Shown piece after piece: positions 38,235-47,956 of a stretch of 64,000 bases of DNA. The position numbers and the translations under genes are program-made. The stretch's first letter is position 1; the number at the start of each line of letters is the position of its first letter. The notes under the pieces were generated by a model. That model did no database searches. It saw nothing but the letters and a program-made list of their open reading frames with translations, and was not told the DNA's origin. The stretch comes from Persicimonas caeni (GTDB taxonomy: Bacteria > Myxococcota_A > Bradymonadia > Bradymonadales > Bradymonadaceae): assembly GCF_006517175.1 (NCBI RefSeq), contig NZ_CP041186.1, positions 7,219,074-7,283,073 on the forward strand, read 5' to 3'.

Positions 38235-39501
38235 CGAAATCCTCGAGGTTGTACAGCGAGCGTACCACGCGCAGATCCTCGGCGGTCAGGCTGTTGTTCT
38301 GGACCGAGGAGCGCAGGTACATGATTGGATGGTGCAAAAGCTTTTTGATGAGCCCTTTGGAGAACTCTTCGAGCATGACGCGGTCGTCGTCGTCGACGCT
38401 TCCGCCGTGACGATCGAGCTCCTGCTCGCGAACCGCGTCGAAGTACTTAGCCAATGTGGCAATGGTGGGGGTGACCTGCAGAGACTGCAGCCAGTTGTCC
38501 CACTCGCTGACGAAGTGCGCCACGATCTTTTCGGCGGCGGGGATTTCCTGGCGGCGCGCATCGAGGTTGTCGGCGACGACGCGCTGCAGGTTGTCCATGT
38601 TGTACAGATACACGCCGCTCATATCGCCCACGGCCGGGTCGATGTTGCGCGGGTTACTGATGTCGATGAGGAAGATGGAGCGCCGGTGGCGCTTCTTCAT
38701 CACCTTTTTGAACATCTTCTTGGTGACGAGGTAGTCCTGCGAGCCGGTGGCGACGAGGACGATGTCGGCGTCGATGCACGCCTCCGGGATATCCTCCAGG
38801 GGGCGGTAGCTGCCGCCGAGCTGATGGGCAAAGGCGCGGCCCTTGCCCTCGCTGCGGTTGACCACCACGAAATTCTTGGCGCCGGCCTCTTGGAAGTGAA
38901 TCGCCGCCTTCTCGGCGGTGTCGCCGGCGCCGATGAACAAAATCTGGCGCTTGGCGAAGTTGCCGAAGATCTTCTCGGCGAGCTGCACGGCGACCGAGCT
39001 GATGGAGACGGTGCCCTCGCACAGCGACGTCTCGGTGCGCACCTCTTTGCCGCAGCGCACCGCGTACTGGAAGAGTCGGTCGAGCGCCGGCGTCTTGACC
39101 GGCTGGCCGAGCAGGATTTCGTGCGCGTCTTTGACCTGGCCCAAGATCTGGTTTTCGCCGAGGGCCAGTGACTCCAGTGAGGCGGCCACGCGAAAGATAT
39201 GGGTGGCCGCGTCATTGCCGCTGAGGCCGTGAGGCTGCGGGATTTGGGAGACGCGCATGCCTTTGATATCAGCCACCAGCGCGCGCACCTGCTCCCAGCC
39301 CGCATTCGCCCGGGGGCCAAACACGTAGAACTCGGTGCGGTTGCACGTCGAGATGACGGCGCCTTCACCGTCGAGTTCATCGCGCACCCGTGCGACAAAC
39401 GTGGCCACGTTCTCCGAGGAGAAGGCCAGCGCGTCGCGGTCCTCCAGCGACGTGTTCTTGTAGCTGAAGGTGTAGGCTTTGAGTATGCTGCTCCGACTCA
39501 T
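38218..39501 (-). CDS. hemA: glutamyl-tRNA reductase
   Basis: 427 aa. Reduces glutamyl-tRNA to glutamate-1-semialdehyde, the entry to the C5 pathway. The catalytic Cys is in AVISTCNRTEFYVFG. NADPH domain: ILFIGAGDTAEKAAIHF. The dimerisation domain lies at the C-terminus. The segment FLIDISNPRNIDPAVGDM matches the family. The start codon is coupled to the stop of the ccsA-like gene (TAATG). Product goes to HemL, encoded in the other heme block. Confidence 0.96.
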   Translation of the reverse strand: MSRSSILKAYTFSYKNTSLEDRDALAFSSENVATFVARVRDELDGEGAVISTCNRTEFYVFGPRANAGWEQVRALVADIKGMRVSQIPQPHGLSGNDAATHIFRVAASLESLALGENQILGQVKDAHEILLGQPVKTPALDRLFQYAVRCGKEVRTETSLCEGTVSISSVAVQLAEKIFGNFAKRQILFIGAGDTAEKAAIHFQEAGAKNFVVVNRSEGKGRAFAHQLGGSYRPLEDIPEACIDADIVLVATGSQDYLVTKKMFKKVMKKRHRRSIFLIDISNPRNIDPAVGDMSGVYLYNMDNLQRVVADNLDARRQEIPAAEKIVAHFVSEWDNWLQSLQVTPTIATLAKYFDAVREQELDRHGGSVDDDDRVMLEEFSKGLIKKLLHHPIMYLRSSVQNNSLTAEDLRVVRSLYNLEDFDDGSE

Positions 39502-40325
39502 TACTGAAACGAGTGAAACGCCCCGGAGACGGTCATGATTACAAACACCGTGCCGATAAGCACGACGTAGCCAAATAGCGACAGATAGCCCATTCGAAGC
39601 CCCGAAAGCCCGCGCACCGAGGCGACGATCAATCCGAGGAAATAGGCCAGCCAGATCAAATCGGCGGCGATGATGATGGGATCGAGGCGGTACATCGGAA
39701 CGCCCTGGTCGAGGGCAACCCAGTGACCGAGCGCAAGCCCGACACCTAATAAGACGACGCCGGCAATTGATGCCAGCTTGCTCATGTCTTCCAGCGTGAC
39801 CAGCGGAGGCAGGCGTCGAAAGATGACGCCCAACTCACGTGACTTGAGCTGGCGTGACAGGAGCACATACATCAGCGCGTACAGTGCGCTGAGGCTCAAC
39901 GCGGCGAACCCGAAGACGGTAAAGAGCACGTGGACGCCAAATACGGGGTGACGCGTCTGGTCCGGGTAGTTGGCCATATCGCCGACGAGCACCGAGCTGG
40001 CGAGCTGGAACAGAAAGATCAGTCCGAGAAAGAAAATCCCGGTATTCGGATCTTTATGGCGCGATTCGACCAGCGTGTAGATGGCCGTAATGCTGACCGC
40101 CAGCAGCGACAAAAACTCGGCGCGGGTGGCGAACGGGAAGTGCTCGAGCATCACGCCGCGCAACACCAAATAGCCCACGTGGACAAACAGAGTCCCCTTG
40201 AGCAGATGGCTACCGAGGAAGTTCTTTTCGGTATCGGGATTCAAGAAGTGGCGGAAGTACAGCGCGAACGTCACCGCGTACAATGCCGGAAGCAAGAATT
40301 CCAGTATGTCTAAAACGCTCGTCAT
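39501..40325 (-). CDS. CcsA/HemX-like cytochrome c assembly membrane protein
   Basis: 274 aa, about eight hydrophobic helices. Similar to the CcmC/CcsA/HemX group by its position before hemA and by conserved residues such as HPVFGVHVLFTVFGFAALSL (His in an aromatic membrane context) and LGHWVALDQG. In many bacteria hemX/ccsA precedes hemA; the protein handles heme or affects HemA levels. The usual tryptophan-rich WWD loop is not obvious, so I favour a HemX-like role over a full heme lyase. Confidence 0.8.
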   Translation of the reverse strand: MTSVLDILEFLLPALYAVTFALYFRHFLNPDTEKNFLGSHLLKGTLFVHVGYLVLRGVMLEHFPFATRAEFLSLLAVSITAIYTLVESRHKDPNTGIFFLGLIFLFQLASSVLVGDMANYPDQTRHPVFGVHVLFTVFGFAALSLSALYALMYVLLSRQLKSRELGVIFRRLPPLVTLEDMSKLASIAGVVLLGVGLALGHWVALDQGVPMYRLDPIIIAADLIWLAYFLGLIVASVRGLSGLRMGYLSLFGYVVLIGTVFVIMTVSGAFHSFQ

Positions 40326-40460
40326 TTCTCACCCAGGTTCCGACGGGCTACCCGGCGCGACTCCAGATCAAACGAACAACGCTTGTGGCGCACCGCCCGG
40401 CTAACGCGCGGGGCGGGTCGAATCATCCGGAACGCCAAAAAAGCTTGGGATAGGGTTCGT

Positions 40461-41291
40461 TCACTTCTTCCGATCATCCGGCCCGACGCGCCGATGCGTC
40501 AGGCAGGGCATGCGCTGGCGTACGTCCTGTAGGTACTCGAAGTCAAGCTCCGCAGTCACAATACACTCCTTTTCTGGCGCGCACGCGAGCATGCGACCCC
40601 AGGGGTCGTAAATCGCGGAGTGACCGTACGAGCTGCGCTGGCCAAAGTGATTGCCCCACTGGTTGGGGGCGAGCACGTAGCACTGATTTTCGATGGCGCG
40701 TGCTTGCAAGAGCGGATGCCAGTGGTCGCGCCCGGTCTGCAAGGTGAAGGCCGACGGGACCGTCAACACACTGGCGCCGCGGGCGACCAACTTGCGGTAC
40801 AACTCGGGAAAGCGCAGGTCATAGCAGACCGACAGCCCCACGGTGTGATCGCCGTCGGGTGCCGCCACCGTCGCGGTCACCGGGGATTGCCCGGCCGCCA
40901 CCGAGTCGGATTCGCGGTAATTGCGACCGCCCTCGACGTCGACGTCGAAGAGGTGGATCTTCCGGTAGACCGCGCTTGTTTGCCCCGCGGGGTCGAGCAG
41001 AACCTGCGTGTTATAAGTACGCGAGGCGTCGGGGCTGATTTCCGGGAAGCTACCCAGGCCCACCCAACACCCCGTGTCGCGGGCGATCGCGCGGAACTGG
41101 TCGACGATCGTGCCGTCAATTGTCTCGGCGACGGCGAGTTTGTCGGCATCCTTGCCCAGAAAGGGCGCGTTTTCGGGGAACAAGATCCAGTCGGCGCCCT
41201 CGCCGGCGGCCTGTTCGGCCAGTTGACGACAGCGTGTGAGGTTGCGTTCGAGAGCTCGGGTCGAGCAGAGTTGCACAAGCGAGACTTTCAT
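40461..41291 (-). CDS. carbon-nitrogen hydrolase (nitrilase superfamily, Nit2/omega-amidase-like)
   Basis: 276 aa. Catalytic Glu in WILFPENAPFLG, Lys in YRKIHLFDVDV and Cys in GLSVCYDLRFPELYRKL. These residues and the length fit the Nit/omega-amidase branch, which deaminates alpha-ketoglutaramate or deaminated glutathione, rather than plant-type nitrilases. Substrate not settled by sequence. The ATG at 41291 has a very strong AGGAGG upstream, overriding the longer frame to 41330. Confidence 0.9.
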   Translation of the reverse strand: MKVSLVQLCSTRALERNLTRCRQLAEQAAGEGADWILFPENAPFLGKDADKLAVAETIDGTIVDQFRAIARDTGCWVGLGSFPEISPDASRTYNTQVLLDPAGQTSAVYRKIHLFDVDVEGGRNYRESDSVAAGQSPVTATVAAPDGDHTVGLSVCYDLRFPELYRKLVARGASVLTVPSAFTLQTGRDHWHPLLQARAIENQCYVLAPNQWGNHFGQRSSYGHSAIYDPWGRMLACAPEKECIVTAELDFEYLQDVRQRMPCLTHRRVGPDDRKK

Positions 41292-41645
41292 GGGGCCTCC
41301 TGACCACGAAGCGGGTCGCGAGAGGAGCAAACGGCTGCCAAGGTGGGGCCTGACGAGGGCGCTGTCAACGCAAATCGGCCCTGGGAATGTTGGGCATGGA
41401 AGGTCCGTTGACCCAGAGAATTGACGAGCGGCATGCGACGAGGTCCAGAATATGGCGCGCCGCGCCTTGGAGTCGCTGTCGTATGCTTGACTCGCTCGCT
41501 TAGTTTTTGTAAGCCTCCCTTGGCCCGAGACAGCGGAATTTCTTTAAGCTGCTCGGTCATGTGCCGTCGACGGTCCGCTGGACCGCCCACGGCGCGGGCG
41601 ACGCCGCCTTCGCAGGTGGTGTCACATTTTCGCAAGATTCATGCG
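41292..41645. other. intergenic region between the nitrilase and rimP genes
   Basis: About 350 bp with no convincing gene. It must contain the promoters of both divergent units. A weak candidate for the rimP operon is TTGACT at 41487 with TGTAAG 16 bp later. No tRNA was recognised, although metY occupies this position in some bacteria. A minus-strand frame (41288-41635) has no ribosome-binding site or recognisable similarity. Confidence 0.5.
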
Positions 41646-41672
41646 AAGTGGGCCCTAAAGCCCGCTTTTTTT
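41646..41672 (+). terminator. leader terminator/attenuator hairpin upstream of rimP
   Basis: GTGGGC and GCCCGC arms (6 bp, one G-U) around CCTAAA, then a run of seven T. It lies about 95 bp before the rimP start on the same strand, where a terminator can only reduce operon expression. A hairpin of this type precedes rimP in various Proteobacteria. Confidence 0.75.
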
Positions 41673-41765
41673 ATTAGGCGCACGCCCCAGTCGCAGAACG
41701 GCCGGAAGAGTCGAACACGACCGGACGAACACGACCAGACAAGAGCATCAGGTTAGGAGCAACAG

Positions 41766-42326
41766 TTGGCGCGACGGCGAAAAAAGAAACGGCAGTTCTT
41801 CGACGAGGACGAATCGGCGTCCAAGAAGGCGCCCAAATTTTCCCCGCAGGTCCAAGACCAGATCGAGGCATGGGCCGAAGAGGCTGCCCAAGCGCATGGT
41901 CTGGTGCTCTTCGATGTCGAGCTTTTGGTCAAAGGGCGCTGGATCATTCGCGTCTACGTCGACCACGAGGGCAAAGTCGAGCCTGGCAAAGGAGTCAACG
42001 TCGACGAGTGCGCCCAGGTCAGCCGCTACATCGAGGCGTATCTGGACGCCTCCGAGGCGATTCCAGAACGCTACGTCATCGAAGTCAGCAGCCCTGGCAT
42101 CGAGCGCGAGCTCAAAAAACCAAGACACCTGCAGCAGTCGGTGGGCGAAACGATCCAACTGGTCGTCCGCCAGCAAGTCGCAGGCAAGAATAAAGTCATC
42201 GGTGAACTCTTGGAGTACGAGGACGGCACGTTGACCGTGCAACTCGAAGACGACGAGGGTGAGCCCGTCGATATTGACTGGGCCAACGTCAAAGAAGCCC
42301 GGTTGAAATACGATTTCGATTTTTAG
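41766..42326 (+). CDS. rimP: ribosome maturation factor RimP
   Basis: 186 aa. Needed for 30S subunit maturation. Family signatures: [38 protein letters not shown] and the strongly conserved [20 protein letters not shown]. The start is TTG with AGGAG eight bases upstream; the first 25 residues are Lys/Arg-rich followed by an acidic patch and form an extension. First gene of the rimP-nusA-infB transcription/translation operon. Confidence 0.94.
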   Translation: MARRRKKKRQFFDEDESASKKAPKFSPQVQDQIEAWAEEAAQAHGLVLFDVELLVKGRWIIRVYVDHEGKVEPGKGVNVDECAQVSRYIEAYLDASEAIPERYVIEVSSPGIERELKKPRHLQQSVGETIQLVVRQQVAGKNKVIGELLEYEDGTLTVQLEDDEGEPVDIDWANVKEARLKYDFDF

Positions 42327-42337
42327 GAGTAACGTCC

Positions 42338-44146
42338 ATGGATCTGAACACCGTCATAGACCAGGTCGGTCGGGACAAGGGGATCGACCGCGAGACGCTC
42401 ATCGAGACGCTCGAGGCCGCGATTCTGACGGCTGCCCGGCGTACCTATGGGCCGCAGCGCGAGATCGAGGCGCAGTTCAACGAGGACAGCGGCGAGATCG
42501 AGCTGTTCCAGATCGTTACGGTCAACAACAACGTCGAAAACCCCTACCGCGAAGTATCGGTCGCGGAGGTCGAGACGGCCGGGTTCAGCGCCGAGCCGGG
42601 CGACGAGCTGCTCTTTCAGATCTTCTATCGTGAAGAGGACAAAGAGAAAGCCAAGGCCCAAGACGATCGCTTCGGCGAGTTGCTCAAGCTCGACTCGTAC
42701 AACTCGACGTTCGGTCGCATCGCTGCGCAGACCGCCAAACAGGTGATCATCCAGCGTGTGCGCGAAGCCGAGCGCGACATCATTTACAACGAGTACAAAG
42801 ACCGCGTCGGTGACATGGTCACCGGTATCGTGCGTCGCTTCGAGAAGGGCAATATCATCGTGGACCTGGGTCGCGCCGACGCCATTTTGCCGCGTCGCGA
42901 GCAGACTCCGCGAGAGAGCTATCGCCCCGGCGATCGCGTCCAGGCGATGATCAAGGAGATCCAGCGCTCGAGCCGAAGCCCCCAAGTGGTGCTCACTCGC
43001 GCCGATCCTCAGTTGCTCATCAACCTGTTCGAGCACGAAGTCCCCGAGATTTACGAGAATATCGTGCGCATCGTCGCCGTGGCCCGCGAGCCCGGCGTGC
43101 GTACCAAAGTGGCGGTTTACAGCCGTGACAGCGACGTCGATCCGGTCGGCGCGTGTGTCGGTATGCGCGGTTCTCGCGTCCAAGCGGTTGTACAAGAGCT
43201 TCATGGTGAGAAGATTGACATCGTGCCGTACGTCGAAGATCCGGCGCGCTTCGTTACCAACGCCATCAGCCCGGCCGAGGTGGCCAAAGTGCTCATCGAC
43301 GAGCACAACATGACCATGGAATTGATCGTTCCCGACGATCAACTCAGCCTGGCCATCGGGCGCGGCGGTCAGAACGTGCGTTTGGCTGCGCAGTTGACGG
43401 GCTGGAACCTCGATATTATCAGCGAGACGCGCCTCAAGAACATGATGAAGGAGGCGCGCGAGAACTTGCTCGAGTTCGAAGGTGTCAACGAAGACATGAT
43501 CGACTCGCTGTTCACGCTCGGCTACAACAAGCTCGAGCATATCGCGCACGCCAACATCGAGGAGCTCGCGCAGATCCCGGGGATCAACACCGAGGATGCC
43601 GAGGTGCTCGTGGCCGCCGCCGAGGAGATCTTGGCGCGTCCGGCGCCGGGCTCGCCCGAGGCGATGACGCCCGAAGATTACGAGCGCAAAGCCCTCGAAG
43701 AGGTGCGCGGTGTCGGCTCGAAGGTCGCCGCCAAGCTGTACGATGCCGGCTACAAGAAGGTCGAGCATATCGCGTTTGCAGAAGACACCGACGCGATGGC
43801 AGAGTCGGCGGGCATTCCGTCGAAGAAGGGCCGTCAGTTGTGGTACGCCGCGCGCGACCTCGTCAAACAAGAGCAAGGTCTCGAGAGCGACGAGGAACTC
43901 GAGGAGTACCAAGAGAAGTTCCTGGCCGAAGAAGCCGAGAAGGCTGCCGAGGCCGAGGAAGCTGAAGGCGCCGAAGCGGGCGCCGAGCAAGAAGAAGCTG
44001 GCGAGGCCGAAGAGGCCGAGAAAGCTGAAGAAGCCGCCGAAGCTGGAGAGGCTGAAGAGCCTGAAGAGGCCGAAGCGGGCGAGGAAGAAGCAGCTGAAGA
44101 GAAGCAAGAAGAGACTGATGAAGATCAAGCGGAGCGGGCGGAATAG
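42338..44146 (+). CDS. nusA: transcription termination/antitermination factor NusA
   Basis: 602 aa, longer than usual because of an acidic tail. N-terminal RNA-polymerase domain, S1 domain around [20 protein letters not shown] domains with [19 protein letters not shown] and [18 protein letters not shown], then two helix-hairpin-helix repeats (residues 375-510). From about residue 528 to the end the sequence is almost only Glu, Ala and Lys, similar to the repeat in IF2 two genes downstream. The gap to rimP is 11 bp. Confidence 0.95.
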   Translation: MDLNTVIDQVGRDKGIDRETLIETLEAAILTAARRTYGPQREIEAQFNEDSGEIELFQIVTVNNNVENPYREVSVAEVETAGFSAEPGDELLFQIFYREEDKEKAKAQDDRFGELLKLDSYNSTFGRIAAQTAKQVIIQRVREAERDIIYNEYKDRVGDMVTGIVRRFEKGNIIVDLGRADAILPRREQTPRESYRPGDRVQAMIKEIQRSSRSPQVVLTRADPQLLINLFEHEVPEIYENIVRIVAVAREPGVRTKVAVYSRDSDVDPVGACVGMRGSRVQAVVQELHGEKIDIVPYVEDPARFVTNAISPAEVAKVLIDEHNMTMELIVPDDQLSLAIGRGGQNVRLAAQLTGWNLDIISETRLKNMMKEARENLLEFEGVNEDMIDSLFTLGYNKLEHIAHANIEELAQIPGINTEDAEVLVAAAEEILARPAPGSPEAMTPEDYERKALEEVRGVGSKVAAKLYDAGYKKVEHIAFAEDTDAMAESAGIPSKKGRQLWYAARDLVKQEQGLESDEELEEYQEKFLAEEAEKAAEAEEAEGAEAGAEQEEAGEAEEAEKAEEAAEAGEAEEPEEAEAGEEEAAEEKQEETDEDQAERAE

Positions 44147-44172
44147 TTAGCCGGTGTCGCTCCTTAGGAGAT

Positions 44173-44793
44173 GTGACGATTCACGACGCGACCAACAATG
44201 GCGTGTCGGGGTCGGCGGAGCATCAGCCCACACGAAAGTGTGTGGGCTGCCGCCAAAGTGCCCCGAAGGAAGACTTGGAACGGTTCATCTATCATGATGA
44301 GGCGGGACTCGTTTTCGACTTGCGTCGTAAGGCTCCGGGCCGCGGAGCTTACGTGCACGCCGCCCCCGATTGCATCCGCCAGGCCGTCGAAAGGGGAGGC
44401 TTTGCACGAGGCTTCAAACGCCGCGTGATTGCCGACGCCGAGGAATTGACGGCCGATGTGGCCGCAGGGATTCGGCGGCGCCTCGACGAGGCGCTTCGGG
44501 TCGCACTTCAGTCACAGAACTTAATTGTCGGCGCCCGGGCGGCTTCCGACGCATTCAAGCTCGACAACGTTGGGCTTGTGCTCTTGGCGGCAGATGCCGG
44601 CGAGAGTACGCGGACGAAATTTGCCACCAACGCCGATCGTAAGAACATTCCGGTGTGCGATGCGCTCACCGGCGAAGAACTAGGGGCTGTGGTCGGCGGC
44701 GATTATGTCGCCATCATGGCAGTAGCCCCATCGCGTCCCCTGGCCAAGATTCGCCAGGATCTCGACAAGCTCGCGCACATGGATGCGCTTTGA
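44173..44793 (+). CDS. YlxR (DUF448) - L7Ae-like (YlxQ) fusion RNA-binding protein
   Basis: 206 aa. Residues 20-90 are a YlxR domain (RKCVGCRQSAPKEDLERF, APGRGAYVHAAPDCI, GFARGFKR). Residues about 110-195 are a ribosomal L7Ae/L30e-like fold (LQSQNLIVGARAASDAFKL, GLVLLAADAGEST, NADRKNIPVCDALTGEELGA). In Bacillus these are two genes, ylxR and ylxQ, between nusA and infB; here they are fused. The GTG at 44173 lies only two bases after AGGAG, unusually close, so a GTG 11 codons downstream is a possible true start. Confidence 0.88.
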   Translation: MTIHDATNNGVSGSAEHQPTRKCVGCRQSAPKEDLERFIYHDEAGLVFDLRRKAPGRGAYVHAAPDCIRQAVERGGFARGFKRRVIADAEELTADVAAGIRRRLDEALRVALQSQNLIVGARAASDAFKLDNVGLVLLAADAGESTRTKFATNADRKNIPVCDALTGEELGAVVGGDYVAIMAVAPSRPLAKIRQDLDKLAHMDAL

Positions 44794-44971
44794 TAAACCA
44801 GTGCCAACTCGATGGATGAAGGTGTCGGGGTTGAATCTGGTCGCAAAGCACAGTATGCACGGGCCGTCGGTTGCAGGCGCGCCAACTGAAGGTATCATAG
44901 TAGCTTATTAGAAGGTTTCCTGTTCGCCGCCCATCTACGACAGGCACATCAGCGGACAGCGCGGAGAGCAC

Positions 44972-47860
44972 ATGCCGAGTCAACGAGTATACGAACTTGC
45001 CGAAGAGCTTGGGTTCAATCGCCAGGAGCTGGTCACCAAGATCAACAGTCTTGCGTTGGGCTTCCAGGTGAATAACTACATGACCAAGCTGAGCCCAGAA
45101 GAGGTCTCGGAGCTCAAAGATGCCCTCGATGAGGGCGGCGAGGGCGTCGAAAAAGCACAAAAGCCGGCCAGCGACGGTGAACAAGTCGAGGCTGCCGCCG
45201 ACGACGGCGGAGTGGCCGCACCGGTGGTGCGTCGACGCCGCAAAAAGTCTGCCGGGGAGGCCGAAGAGGCCGACGAATCCGGTGAGGCTGTCGCCCCGAC
45301 GGTGCGTCGTCGCCGCCGCAAGGTCGTGGCCGGCGCTGCCGAGGAAGCTGCTGAAGCCGAGGAGGCCGAAGAGGCTGCCGAGGTGGAAGAGGCCGAAGAG
45401 GCTGCCGAGGTCGAGGAAGTCGAAGAAGCCGAAGAGGCTGCTGAGGTCGAGGAAGCCGAAGAGGCTGCCGAGGTCGAGGAAGTCGAAGAGGCCGAAGAGG
45501 CTGCTGAGGTCGAGGAAGCCGAAGAGGCCGCCGAGGTCGAGGAAGCCGAAGAGGCTGCCGAAGCTGAAGAGGCCGAAGAGGCTGCTGAAGCCGAAGAGGC
45601 TGAAGAGGTTGCTGAAGCTGAGGAGGCCGAAGAGGCTGCCGAAGCCGAGGAAGTCGAGGAAGCCGAAGAGGCTGCTGAAGCCGAAGAGGCCAAAGAGGCC
45701 AAAGAGGCCGAGAAGAAGGCCGAGGCTGAGGAAAAGCCTGAGAAAAAGGCTGCCAAGTCTCCCGAGGCCGACAAGACCAAAAAACGGTCCGAGGGCTCGC
45801 GTCGCCGCCGCAAAAAGGAAAAGAGCAAAGGCGGAGCCCGCGTGCTCGGCCAGATCGACTCCAACGTCGTGCTCGACCGACTGTCGGCCGAAGGCAAAGA
45901 CTTTTCGCCGGGGCCGTCCAAGAAAAAGTCCTCCGGGCGCCGTGGGCGTTCGAGCAGTGGTCGAAGCCGCGGTCGCTCGCGCAAGCGCGTGGTCGAAGGG
46001 CGCGACCTGTACAAAGGTGGTCGTCGCAAGAAGCGTCGCAGCCGCAGCAAACAGCGGCAGCAGAAGACGCAGATCACCGAGGCTGCCGAGCACAAGCGTA
46101 ATATCCGCATCGAGGACGTCATCTCGGTCGGCGACCTGGCCCACCAGATGGGCGTCAAAGCCGGTGAAGTGGCCATGAAGCTCGTCGAATCGGGCATGAT
46201 GGCCACGGTCAACACGCTGCTCGACTTCGAGACCGCCGCATTGGTGGCCGACGAATTCGGCTACACCGTCGAGAACGTCGCCTTCGATATCACGAACTTC
46301 TACGACACCTCCCCCGATCCGGAGGAGAAGCAGAAGCCGCGTGCTCCGGTTGTCACCGTCATGGGTCACGTCGACCATGGTAAGACGTCGCTGCTCGACG
46401 CGATTCGAAAGAGCAACGTCACCGGCGGCGAGGCCGGCGGTATTACCCAGCACATCGGCGCGTACAAAGTTCGCACCGAAGAAGACAGCGAGATCACCTT
46501 CCTCGATACTCCCGGTCACGAGGCGTTCACTCAGCTTCGTGCTCGCGGCGCCAAGGCCACCGACATCGTCGTGCTGGTTATCGCGGCCGACGACGGCGTC
46601 ATGCCGCAGACTGTCGAGGCCATCAACCACGCCCGTGAAGCCGGCGTGCCGATCATCGTGGCCATCAACAAGGTCGACAAGCCGACGGCCAACCCCGACC
46701 GAATCAAGCAGGCTCTGACCGAGTACGAGCTGATTCCGGAAGAGTGGGGCGGCACGACGCTGTTCGCCGAGGTCAGCGCGCTCCAGCAACAGGGCATCGA
46801 CGAGCTGCTCGAAATGCTGGCGCTGCAGGCGGAAATCGAAGAACTCAAGGCCAACCCCGACCGCGATGCCCAGGGCCTCATCATCGAGGCCGAGCTCGAC
46901 ATCGGTCGAGGTCCCGTGGCCACCATCCTTGTCCAGCGTGGCTCGCTCAAGCAGGGCGACATCATCGTCAGCGGTCAGTATTACGGCCGTGTCCGTACGA
47001 TGCACAACGACAAGGCCCAGAACGTCGAGGAGGTCGGCCCGAGTACACCGGTCGAGATTACCGGTCTGAGCGGCATCCCCGAGGCCGGCGAGCCCTTCTT
47101 CGTCGTCGACGACGAGAAGGACGCCAAGCGCATCACCGATCACGTCGCCGAGCAGCGTCGTAAAGAGGTGATGGCCAGCCGCGCCAAAGAGGTCACCGGC
47201 AGCCTCGAAGATCTCTCCAAGATGATTCAGCAGGGCGAGATCAAAGAGCTCAAGGTCATCCTCAAGGGTGATGTGCAGGGCTCGGTCGAGGCGATTAAGG
47301 AAGCCTTCGGCAAGATCGGAAACGAGGAAGTGCGCGTCAAAGTCATCCACTCGGGTGTTGGTGGCATCACCGAGAACGACGTCAACCTGGCCGCCTCTTC
47401 GGAGACCGGTGCAGTCGTCGTCGGCTTCAACGTCCGACCCGATAATCGCGCCGCCGAGGTGGCCGAGCAGCACGGCGTCAAGATCTTGACCCACAGCGTC
47501 ATCTACGACGCCATCAACCAGATCAGTGGCATTCTCGAAGGTCTGCTCGAGCCGATCATCGAGGAAGAGGTCATCGGCCACGCCGAAGTGCGCGAGCTGT
47601 TCCAGACGCCGCGCTCGGGCATGGTCGCCGGTTGCTACGTCCAAGACGGCATTCTTCGCCGCAACGCCATGGCGCGTGTGGTGCGCGACGGCCGAGTCGT
47701 CTACGACTCGACCATCAGCTCGCTGCGCCGCTTCAAAGACGACGTGACCGAGGTCAAGCACGGCTTCGAGTGTGGTCTGTCGATTGAGAACTTCAACGAC
47801 ATCAAGCTCGGTGACATCATCGAGGTCTACAAGCACGTCGAAGTTGCCGCCACGCTTTGA
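44972..47860 (+). CDS. infB: translation initiation factor IF-2
   Basis: 962 aa. N-terminal IF2_N domain ([20 protein letters not shown]). A highly acidic repeat of about 130 residues (125-256) is made of [14 protein letters not shown]-like units, then a Lys/Arg-rich stretch. The second IF2 N domain lies near residue 370. GTPase domain from about residue 460: [36 protein letters not shown] and AINKVDKP. Domains II-IV follow, with the fMet-tRNA-binding C-terminus. It delivers initiator tRNA to the 30S subunit. A large antisense frame covers the gene but is only a shadow. Confidence 0.96.
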   Translation: MPSQRVYELAEELGFNRQELVTKINSLALGFQVNNYMTKLSPEEVSELKDALDEGGEGVEKAQKPASDGEQVEAAADDGGVAAPVVRRRRKKSAGEAEEADESGEAVAPTVRRRRRKVVAGAAEEAAEAEEAEEAAEVEEAEEAAEVEEVEEAEEAAEVEEAEEAAEVEEVEEAEEAAEVEEAEEAAEVEEAEEAAEAEEAEEAAEAEEAEEVAEAEEAEEAAEAEEVEEAEEAAEAEEAKEAKEAEKKAEAEEKPEKKAAKSPEADKTKKRSEGSRRRRKKEKSKGGARVLGQIDSNVVLDRLSAEGKDFSPGPSKKKSSGRRGRSSSGRSRGRSRKRVVEGRDLYKGGRRKKRRSRSKQRQQKTQITEAAEHKRNIRIEDVISVGDLAHQMGVKAGEVAMKLVESGMMATVNTLLDFETAALVADEFGYTVENVAFDITNFYDTSPDPEEKQKPRAPVVTVMGHVDHGKTSLLDAIRKSNVTGGEAGGITQHIGAYKVRTEEDSEITFLDTPGHEAFTQLRARGAKATDIVVLVIAADDGVMPQTVEAINHAREAGVPIIVAINKVDKPTANPDRIKQALTEYELIPEEWGGTTLFAEVSALQQQGIDELLEMLALQAEIEELKANPDRDAQGLIIEAELDIGRGPVATILVQRGSLKQGDIIVSGQYYGRVRTMHNDKAQNVEEVGPSTPVEITGLSGIPEAGEPFFVVDDEKDAKRITDHVAEQRRKEVMASRAKEVTGSLEDLSKMIQQGEIKELKVILKGDVQGSVEAIKEAFGKIGNEEVRVKVIHSGVGGITENDVNLAASSETGAVVVGFNVRPDNRAAEVAEQHGVKILTHSVIYDAINQISGILEGLLEPIIEEEVIGHAEVRELFQTPRSGMVAGCYVQDGILRRNAMARVVRDGRVVYDSTISSLRRFKDDVTEVKHGFECGLSIENFNDIKLGDIIEVYKHVEVAATL
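45340..45730 (+). repeat. intragenic Glu/Ala-coding repeat array in infB
   Basis: Around 25-35 copies of GAGGCCGAAGAGGCTGCC-like units with silent and Val/Ala/Lys substitutions. Nearly identical blocks of 30 or more bases recur (for example around 45425 and 45485), as expected for slippage or unequal recombination. The repeat stays in frame. Confidence 0.85.
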
Positions 47861-47884
47861 CGGCCGGCCACATTTTGACTATCC

Positions 47885-47926
47885 AAGCGACGCCCGTAGG
47901 CTTTTCGAGCCACGGGCGTCGCTTTT
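47885..47926 (+). terminator. terminator after infB
   Basis: Perfect 13-bp stem AAGCGACGCCCGT / ACGGGCGTCGCTT with a 14-base loop and four T. It lies only 31 bp before rbfA, so rbfA either depends on read-through or has its own promoter. Confidence 0.88.
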
Positions 47927-47956
47927 GAGTATTTCTACAAGCCCCCCGGACCACCG

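Noticed and set aside
36588-39171. Long plus-strand frames (578 and 638 residues) over hemD, hemC and hemA
   Set aside because: The minus-strand genes have complete catalytic motifs. The plus-strand frames are composition artefacts.
41288-41635. Possible small minus-strand gene upstream of the nitrilase gene (MTEQLKEIPLSRAKGGLQKL in part)
   Set aside because: The inner ATG has no ribosome-binding site, the frame overlaps the strong AGGAGG of the nitrilase gene, and no family is recognised. It remains a weak possibility.
41292-41765. metY or another tRNA upstream of rimP
   Set aside because: I looked for a TTCGA/TTCAA T-loop with a flanking acceptor stem and found none; a covariance search would be decisive.
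44714-47836. A 1040-residue open frame on the minus strand
   Set aside because: It is antisense to infB and is rich in Leu/Phe/Gly/Ser produced by reading Glu/Ala codons backwards. IF2 on the plus strand is certain, so this is a shadow of GC-rich codon use.
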